A stretch of 64,000 nucleotides of DNA from Shinella sp. UYSO24 (GTDB taxonomy: Bacteria > Pseudomonadota > Alphaproteobacteria > Rhizobiales > Rhizobiaceae). The notes below the pieces were generated by a model. It made no database searches. It had not been told where the DNA came from and saw nothing but the letters and a program-made list of their open reading frames with translations. The stretch is taken from positions 1 through 64,000 of the forward strand of contig CABHNZ010000020.1 of assembly GCA_902167985.1 (NCBI GenBank). The letters are read 5' to 3'. The translations under genes and the position numbers were made by a program. How positions within the stretch are numbered: the first letter of the stretch is position 1; every line of letters begins with the position of its first letter. This document shows positions 58,315 to 64,000 of this stretch, one piece after another.

Positions 58315-58899
58315 TCAGGTATTCTTCGTGTCGTCAGTCTGGTTGACGGAGAAGGTTCTCCGCTGCAGGTCGGTGATCATGTTCATGGCCACGCTGCGAT
58401 CGGTCTCGTCAGTCTTGACGTTGGGGGTCTCGTTACGTGCATGCTGCAGCGCCTGCGAGTAAACCTGCTGGGCAATGCCGAAGCCGCCCTTCTTGGAAAC
58501 CTCGTTGGCGATCTGCTCCGCCATCATGCCCTTCCAGTAGTCGCCGGCAGGCCCCTTGCCGTAAACGTCTTCGGATTCCTTCGGCATCATGCTCTTGATG
58601 AAGGTGGAGGCGATGCTGGCCTCGAACTTGCGGTAAACCTCGGGGATCTTGCTCCCGTCATGGGCCGAGCCGACGCCCGCCGCCGTCGCGTGGGACGCAG
58701 CCTGTGCGGCCGATGTTGTCGAGCCCGCACTCAACGCATTGTTGATCTGGGCGGCAAAGCCATTGCCGTTCGCAGCCAGCTGGACCGCCTGATTGGCAGC
58801 CTCGTTGACCTTCAATTTCTCGCGGGCAGCCATGACATCATGGGGATCGGCGGCCTGGACGACATCCATGACCAGATCGCTGGGGGGAGAAATAGCCAA
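58315..58899 (-). CDS. flgJ: FlgJ-like rod-binding protein
   Basis: 194 residues. The C-terminal half carries the rod-binding domain: VYRKFEASIASTFIKSMMPK, then GDYWKGMMAEQIANEVSKKG, then GIAQQVYSQALQ. There is no muramidase domain, as is usual in rhizobia. The N-terminal part is alanine/asparagine-rich. A TTG start at 58899 fits, with AAGGAG seven bases upstream. It lies in the flagellar operon. Confidence 0.8.
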   Translation of the reverse strand: MAISPPSDLVMDVVQAADPHDVMAAREKLKVNEAANQAVQLAANGNGFAAQINNALSAGSTTSAAQAASHATAAGVGSAHDGSKIPEVYRKFEASIASTFIKSMMPKESEDVYGKGPAGDYWKGMMAEQIANEVSKKGGFGIAQQVYSQALQHARNETPNVKTDETDRSVAMNMITDLQRRTFSVNQTDDTKNT

Positions 58900-59127
58900 T
58901 TCAACGCTCCTTCAGTGCCGCGTGCCCTGGAACCGGACGCTGGCGCTACAAGTTTATGTCCGGCGCACCGACCCGAAAATCGAATCGCTTTCGAAAACAC
59001 GATGCGCTGCTTCACAGGATCGGAAGCATCTCGGCCGTGTCCTTCAGGACACCGGATGTTTCCGGGCAGTCCGTCACCGCACATTCGCCATCTGAAAAAG
59101 GCGAGCAACGGTTCGACATGGAGGCTA

Positions 59128-59544
59128 TTATTCGTGGTTAAGCTTGGCCGAAGCTGACGTAAGGCGCAGAAGAGCAAGCTCGACCAGATTGTAGACCGCC
59201 TCGTCCTGTAGTTCGCGATCTTCATCCATGGCCGCTTCTACACGGCGTTCTTCAAGGCGGTCGCCCTTGGTCTTCTCTTTGAGGATCTTCTGTTCCTGAA
59301 GTTGCTGGGCGATCTTCAGCTGTTGGTTGCGCGTCTCGAGCCTCGACAGATTGGCGGCATAATCGCGTGCGAAGACGCGGTGGTACTCTTCCAGCGAAAC
59401 CATCGCGTTCATGGTGCGGTCCATGGTCTCGGCCAGTTCCGCCTGGCGAGCCGTGGTGGCGGCCAGCTCATATTCTGCGAGCTTTTCCAGATGGCGCTGG
59501 ACATCGACCAGCCGCTTCAATTTTGCCGAGCGCTTTTCCGCCAT
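59128..59544 (-). CDS. FliJ-like export protein
   Basis: A 138-residue charged helical coiled-coil protein (KLKRLVDVQRHLEKLAEYEL, then LEERRVEAAMDEDRELQDEA), consistent with FliJ, the ATPase-associated export stalk. It starts at ATG 59544, just after fliR. The 228 bases between it and the FlgJ-like gene (58900-59127) hold no gene I can see, which might mean a promoter in the middle of the cluster. Confidence 0.6.
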   Translation of the reverse strand: MAEKRSAKLKRLVDVQRHLEKLAEYELAATTARQAELAETMDRTMNAMVSLEEYHRVFARDYAANLSRLETRNQQLKIAQQLQEQKILKEKTKGDRLEERRVEAAMDEDRELQDEAVYNLVELALLRLTSASAKLNHE

Positions 59545-59547
59545 GGG

Positions 59548-60300
59548 TCAGAAGCCTCCGAAGACGCCGGGGAAGCCGATCGCAAACTGGTGCAGCATGG
59601 CGGCGATGCCGAGATAGATGAGGAAGATGCCGCCGGTCACGATAAAGGGCGTCGAGATGAAGTAGACCGGGATATGCGGCGCGAGCTTGTTGACGAAGCC
59701 GACCGCGAGGTTGAACAGCAAGCCATAGAGCAGGAAGGGGCTCGATAGCCGCAGCGCGATGTTGAAGGTCGCCGACAGCGTGTCCGTGAAGGTGATCAGC
59801 AGGCGGTTCGGTTCGATGATCTGACCCATGGGCAGCGTGTTATAGGAATCGACAAGCGCCTTCAGGACGATGTGATGGAAATCGAACATGAAGAGGATGA
59901 GCATGCCGGCAAGGCTCATGAAGGAGCTCAGATGCGCTTCCGACGTGTCTTCCAGAATATCGCCGCCCGGCGGGCCCTGGAAGGCGATCAGCATGCTGAT
60001 TGCCGTGCCGGCAAACTGCAGGCCGAGGATATAGAGATGGGCAATCAGGCCATAGCCGACGCCGATCACGATTTCGGTCATGATGACCAGCGCCAGTGCT
60101 GACGGCTCGCCATGGACCTTGGGATAGACGGTGCTCCAGAGGATGGGCAAAAGCGCCATGCTCAGCGCCAGCGAAATGAACAGGCGGATCTGCATCGGCA
60201 GGCGTGCCGAGGAGAAACCGGGTAGCACCATCATGCATCCGCCGATGCGGCAGAAGACGAGAAAGAAGGCTACGACGGTTCCCTGCGGATCCGCGATCAT
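59548..60300 (-). CDS. fliR: Flagellar export protein FliR
   Basis: A 250-residue six-segment membrane protein of the flagellar type III export gate, of normal length. ATG 60300 overlaps the flhA stop (ATGA). Conserved segments include FCRIGGCMMVLPGFSSARLP and AFQGPPGGDILEDT. It assembles with FliP, FliQ and FlhA; FliP lies elsewhere. Confidence 0.95.
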   Translation of the reverse strand: MIADPQGTVVAFFLVFCRIGGCMMVLPGFSSARLPMQIRLFISLALSMALLPILWSTVYPKVHGEPSALALVIMTEIVIGVGYGLIAHLYILGLQFAGTAISMLIAFQGPPGGDILEDTSEAHLSSFMSLAGMLILFMFDFHHIVLKALVDSYNTLPMGQIIEPNRLLITFTDTLSATFNIALRLSSPFLLYGLLFNLAVGFVNKLAPHIPVYFISTPFIVTGGIFLIYLGIAAMLHQFAIGFPGVFGGF

Positions 60301-62387
60301 GAAATCGATCCCAGCACCTTGATGTCAATTCCCTTGGCCAGCTCGACATGCGACAGGACCGGAAGCGTGGGGAAGAGACGCTCGATGATCATGCGGACAT
60401 AAGAGCGGGTATCGGGCGAGGTGACAAGGACGAAAGGCAGGCCGCGGTCCATATAGTCGCGGATGACGCGGGTGGCCTGTTCGCTGAATTCTTCCAGCAT
60501 GCGCGGGTCGATATCGAATTCGATGATTTCGCCCTTCGGATCGCGCTTGATCGCCTGATGGAAGGCAAGATCCCATTTGGAGCCGAGGCGCAGGACGCGC
60601 AGCGTGCCGTTGTCGGCAAGATCGCCGCAGATCTGCTGCGACATGCGCAGACGGACATGCTCGACGATCTGTTCGGTCTTGCGCATATGCGGGGCAAGTT
60701 CTGCCACGGCTTCCAGAATGAGGTGCAGGTTTCTGATCGAGACGCGCTCGCTCAGGAGCAGTTTCAGAACGGCCTGCAGGCCGGAATAGGACATGTGTGA
60801 CGAGCAGATCTCGTCGGCCAGTTTCTTGTATTCCGGATCAAGGCGCTCGATGAGGATCTTGACGTCCTTGTAGGAGAGAAGCATCGGCAGATTGTTGCGG
60901 ATGACTTCGCTGACATGGGTCAGGAGAACCGAGACGTTGTCGATCGGGTGGAAGCCTTCGCGCTTCAGGTCTTCGACGAAATGCTCCATGACCGAGACGG
61001 CCGGCATGCCGAAGGCGGGTTCGCGGATCTCGTCACCCGGTACCGACGGCTTGCGGCCGGGGCTGGTGATGACGAGGACTTCGCCGACACGCAGCGCGTT
61101 GGTCGCAACAGTCGTGCCATGGATGCGGATCTGGTAGGACTTTTCCGGGATGGCGATATCGTCGAGAACCTTGATTTCCGGAACGACGAAACCGTATTGC
61201 AGCGCGAATTTCTTGCGCATCTTGCCGACGCGATAGGCGAGTTCCTGGTGGGCGCCGAGAAGACGGGGCGAGACCTGCTTGCCGAGCGCGAGCTCGATTT
61301 CGGCGGTGCGTAGCGCGCTCTTGACAGAGTCCTTGTCGTTTTCCCGGGACTGGACGACCTTCTGCTCCTCCGCCTCGCGCAGGATCTTGTTCTCGGCTTC
61401 CTGCTGGCGCGGGATGTACCAGGCACCGAAGGCAAAGAGACCGCTCAGGACCGCGAAGGGCACAAGCGGAAGGCCGGGAATGACGGCCAGGATCCCCATC
61501 AGCGCCGAAGCGACGATCAGGGCGCGCGGATAGCCGCTCAGCTGGCCGATAACGGCGGTATCCGTCGAACCGAGCGTGCCGCCGCGGGTAACGATAAGGC
61601 CGGCTGCCAGCGACACGATAAGCGCCGGAACCTGCGAGACGATACCGTCACCGACGGAGAGCTTGACGAAGACGTCGGCCGCCTGGCCGATCGGCATGCC
61701 ATGACGGAAGACGCCGATGATGATGCCGCCGAAAATGTTGATCGTGGTGATCAGCAGGCCGGCGACCGCGTCACCGCGGACGAATTTCGAGGCACCGTCC
61801 ATGGCGCCGAAGAAGGAGGATTCCTCTTCGAGTTCACGGCGACGGCGCTGCGCTTCCTTCTCGTCGATGATACCGGCCGAAAGGTCGGCATCGATCGACA
61901 TCTGCTTGCCGGGGATCGCATCGAGGGTGAAGCGGGCGCCGACTTCCGCGATACGGGTGGCGCCCTTGGTGATGACGATGAAGTTGACGACGATCAGGAT
62001 CAGGAAGACGATCAGACCGATTACGAAGTCACCCGACATGACCAGGCTGGAGAAGCCGGCGATGACGCCGCCTGCCGCCGTGTGGCCCTCGTTGCCGTGG
62101 GACAGGATCACACGCGTCGTCGCCACGTTGAGCGACAGGCGGATCATCGTCGCGATCAGCAGGACGGTCGGGAAGGAGGAGAAATCGAGCGGACGCTGGA
62201 TCCACAGCGCCACCATCAGGATCAGCACCGAGAAGGCGATCGAGAAGGACAGGCCGATGTCGATCATGAAGACCGGTATCGGCAGGAAGAGGATACACAG
62301 TACCGTGACGATACCGGCTGCGAAGCCTATGTCGCGGCCGCTCGGCCTGAGCTTGGGTGTCGGGACTGCGGTACTCGTATTCGCCAT
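60297..62387 (-). CDS. flhA: Flagellar export gate protein FlhA
   Basis: A 696-residue integral membrane protein with eight N-terminal segments and a cytoplasmic nonamer-forming domain. The FHIPEP signature is seen in TKGATRIAEVGARFTLDAIP, GKQMSIDADLSAG. ATG 62387 is chosen over upstream ATGs (62396, 62477) since the conserved part begins shortly after. It is followed by fliR with a four-base overlap. Confidence 0.97.
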   Translation of the reverse strand: MANTSTAVPTPKLRPSGRDIGFAAGIVTVLCILFLPIPVFMIDIGLSFSIAFSVLILMVALWIQRPLDFSSFPTVLLIATMIRLSLNVATTRVILSHGNEGHTAAGGVIAGFSSLVMSGDFVIGLIVFLILIVVNFIVITKGATRIAEVGARFTLDAIPGKQMSIDADLSAGIIDEKEAQRRRRELEEESSFFGAMDGASKFVRGDAVAGLLITTINIFGGIIIGVFRHGMPIGQAADVFVKLSVGDGIVSQVPALIVSLAAGLIVTRGGTLGSTDTAVIGQLSGYPRALIVASALMGILAVIPGLPLVPFAVLSGLFAFGAWYIPRQQEAENKILREAEEQKVVQSRENDKDSVKSALRTAEIELALGKQVSPRLLGAHQELAYRVGKMRKKFALQYGFVVPEIKVLDDIAIPEKSYQIRIHGTTVATNALRVGEVLVITSPGRKPSVPGDEIREPAFGMPAVSVMEHFVEDLKREGFHPIDNVSVLLTHVSEVIRNNLPMLLSYKDVKILIERLDPEYKKLADEICSSHMSYSGLQAVLKLLLSERVSIRNLHLILEAVAELAPHMRKTEQIVEHVRLRMSQQICGDLADNGTLRVLRLGSKWDLAFHQAIKRDPKGEIIEFDIDPRMLEEFSEQATRVIRDYMDRGLPFVLVTSPDTRSYVRMIIERLFPTLPVLSHVELAKGIDIKVLGSIS

Positions 62388-62533
62388 CTGGATCATCTCT
62401 TCATGAGATTGCCGAATGCTAACCGCATCCGGGCCAATATAACCGGCCGGCATCGATGAGCCAAAATGACGGCCCACCTGTCGGATCCTTCACCGGTGAT
62501 AAAAGGCAAAGCTTGCGCGAGGATGATGCGGGC

Positions 62534-62800
62534 TCAGAAGCCCGACTGGACGCGCGAGAAGACGAGATTGGTGAAAAGCGAGATCTGGCCGCCGATGAAG
62601 GGCGCCGAAATGCCGAGCGCGACCATCACGGCGATGATCTTCGGCACGAAAGTGAGCGTCATTTCCTGGATCTGGGTCACAGCCTGGATGAGCGCGATGA
62701 TGACGCCGACGACCATGGCGGCCAGAACGGCAGGGCTTGCAGCAATCAGTACCGTCCAGACGGCATTCTGCACGATATCCAGCGCGTCGGCTTCATTCAT
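62534..62800 (-). CDS. fliQ: Flagellar export protein FliQ
   Basis: 88 residues with two membrane helices (VLIAASPAVLAAMVVGVIIA and KIIAVMVALGISAPFIGGQI), the standard FliQ form, including the LIQAVTQIQEMTL linker. ATG 62800 has GAGAG upstream. It lies between flgD and flhA. Confidence 0.95.
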   Translation of the reverse strand: MNEADALDIVQNAVWTVLIAASPAVLAAMVVGVIIALIQAVTQIQEMTLTFVPKIIAVMVALGISAPFIGGQISLFTNLVFSRVQSGF

Positions 62801-62896
62801 GCTCTCAAATCCCAATCTGGACGATCCGTCATGGTCGTCCGGCCGAGGGCATATGCATGCCACCCGGCGCTGTTGCCGCGATCCGGCGGGATACGA

Positions 62897-63343
62897 TTAC
62901 GACGAAGTCGAGCTGGAGCTCGAGTCAGAGATCGTGATTCCCGAACCGATCGTGATGGTATCGCCGTCAGTGGTGGTCGCCGTCAACCCATCGGAGGTTA
63001 CTTCGACCGACTGGACTACACCGGTGGTATCACCGTCGGCGCTGGTGATGGTCTTGCCGATATAGTTCGACGCGTTGGTGAGCGACGACTGGGCGATCAG
63101 GCTTTCCAGATTGGTATTGGTCTGGATCGTCTGTTCGACCTGCGAGAAGGTCGCAAGCTGCGAGATCTGCTCACTGGCATCCATCGGATCGGTCGGATCC
63201 TGGTTCTGCATCTGCGCGATCAGCAGCTGCAGGAAACTGTCATAATCCAGCGAAGCCGAGGCCGACGCCGAAGAGGCGCTGGACGACGATGTCGAGGACG
63301 AGCTGGTCGTCGACGTCGTGGAGCTTACGGAATCTACCGCCAT
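62897..63343 (-). CDS. flgD: Flagellar hook-cap protein FlgD
   Basis: 148 residues: a hook assembly scaffold. A serine/threonine-rich, low-complexity N-terminal tail (about residues 6-30) precedes the FlgD core SLDYDSFLQLLIAQMQNQDP, EQISQLATFSQVEQT. The C-terminal tail is also S/T-rich. Exported by the flagellar system. Its ATG overlaps the flbT stop by ten bases. Confidence 0.95.
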   Translation of the reverse strand: MAVDSVSSTTSTTSSSSTSSSSASSASASASLDYDSFLQLLIAQMQNQDPTDPMDASEQISQLATFSQVEQTIQTNTNLESLIAQSSLTNASNYIGKTITSADGDTTGVVQSVEVTSDGLTATTTDGDTITIGSGITISDSSSSSTSS

Positions 63344-63783
63344 GTTGCCATTTCCTTCTGGAAGGATGCGAAGGTCGCTGCCGGCACGTCCTCGTTGTTG
63401 AGGATGCGCTCTTCGATCGGATAGAGGTTGCGGATGGCCTTCAGGGCGTTGAAGGCCTTGCCGGAGGCGACCATGACGTCGATCCGCTTCAGTTCCGCCA
63501 GGATCTCTTCATTGTTGAAGCAGCCGAGCAGGAGCATGATCGAACGGCGGAACATCGCAGTCGCGTGGTCCTTGCCTTCCGGGTTGATGAGGATCATCTG
63601 CGCGATGAAATAGAGCTGGCGCAGAGGCGTCGTGGTGTCCTCCGGCTGGAGAACGTGGTTTTCCAGAAGGAACGTGACATCGTTCAGGAATTCCAGCGAA
63701 ACCTTGCGGTCGACCCGGAGGACGGCGCCGTTGATGAAGATCTTTTCGCCGGATTTCAGCGAGATACGCAGCGTGCTTTTCAT
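63334..63783 (-). CDS. flbT: Flagellin synthesis repressor FlbT
   Basis: A 149-residue cytoplasmic protein that controls flagellin mRNA stability after transcription. The family core is LKSGEKIFINGAVLRVDRKV, then LENHVLQPEDTTTPLRQLYF. Starts at ATG 63783, one base after the flaF stop. FlaF and FlbT act as opposing regulators of flagellin in alphaproteobacteria. Confidence 0.96.
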   Translation of the reverse strand: MKSTLRISLKSGEKIFINGAVLRVDRKVSLEFLNDVTFLLENHVLQPEDTTTPLRQLYFIAQMILINPEGKDHATAMFRRSIMLLLGCFNNEEILAELKRIDVMVASGKAFNALKAIRNLYPIEERILNNEDVPAATFASFQKEMATWR

Positions 63784-63784
63784 T

Positions 63785-64000
63785 TCAGTCCATCCCTGAT
63801 GATGGTTGTCACGTCAATAATGCCTTGGTAGTTCGTCGACTTCCGCTGACGGATCCGTTCGCATTCCTTCAAGATCCAGATCGCGATGGATATCAGCTTG
63901 GCCCTCAGCTCGACCCCGAGTTCGTTGTCCGGCTGCTTTAAATCGTCTATGAAGCGTGTCCAAACCTTACGCGTGTAGTGGATCGCTTCAATTGCCTCGC
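63785..64000 (-). CDS. flaF: Flagellar biosynthesis regulator FlaF (partial)
   Basis: The C-terminal 71 residues of FlaF run off the window's right edge. The recognisable core is IEAIHYTRKVWTRFIDDLKQ, then AKLISIAIWILKECERIR. It promotes flagellin translation together with FlbT. The stop TGA (63787-63785) is one base from the flbT ATG. Confidence 0.93.

Overview
The window looks like a chromosomal segment of a member of the Rhizobiaceae (Rhizobium / Agrobacterium / Ensifer clade; genus not settled). The evidence is the gene set itself: RirA iron regulator, CbrA-type PdhS histidine kinase, aglEFGAK alpha-glucoside system, flbT/flaF-type flagellar cluster, zwf-pgl-edd Entner-Doudoroff operon, and an alphaproteobacterial tRNA-His that lacks the encoded G-1. 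DNA is GC-rich with mostly short gaps between genes.

Layout. 1-2464 is the end of an integrated element: two unknown small genes and a 604-residue tyrosine recombinase, then a gene-free boundary of about 0.55 kb. 3011-7812 is the conserved prkA-yeaH-spoVR stress operon. 7869-10208 holds an MFS exporter and three small proteins. 10518-14440 holds an amine/amino-acid oxidase, a TetR regulator, gluconokinase, rirA and small proteins. 14565-17127 is mmsA with a divergent LysR regulator. 17234-19310 holds small unknown genes and tRNA-His. 19520-28800 holds a phasin, the giant kinase gene cbrA (with a CtrA-box-like site upstream), acetoacetyl-CoA synthetase and an AsmA protein. 28811-32942 is potFGHI (putrescine uptake). 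33277-35506 is an unusual three-gene glycan cassette. 35554-42007 holds a chemoreceptor, a BaiN-type flavoprotein, puuA and puuB. 42110-46213 is zwf-pgl-edd. 46312-53379 holds a PilZ-like gene and the aglEFGAK operon. 53578-57192 holds folD, a Wzz-like protein and a glycosyltransferase-like gene. 57382-64000 is a flagellar operon running flaF, flbT, flgD, fliQ, flhA, fliR, fliJ-like, flgJ-like, flgN-like, fliL-like, all on the minus strand.

How the genes fit together. Putrescine import (potFGHI) feeds the gamma-glutamyl-putrescine route (puuA, puuB, with a second oxidase at 10518). Alpha-glucosides imported by AglEFGK and cleaved by AglA yield glucose for Zwf-Pgl-Edd, and gluconokinase joins at 6-phosphogluconate. 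Phasin and acetoacetyl-CoA synthetase belong to PHB metabolism.

An important caveat: at least 14 genes are interrupted by about 21 apparent single-base losses. Every one is a deletion, on both strands, and includes housekeeping genes (folD, edd, pgl). Restoring one base at each site returns every gene to normal family length. I read this as sequence error rather than gene decay and annotate each as one gene. The most interesting content is the 33.3-35.5 kb cassette, whose first and third proteins resemble plant cell-wall glycan families (DUF616/MUCI70 and DUF579/glucuronoxylan methyltransferase).
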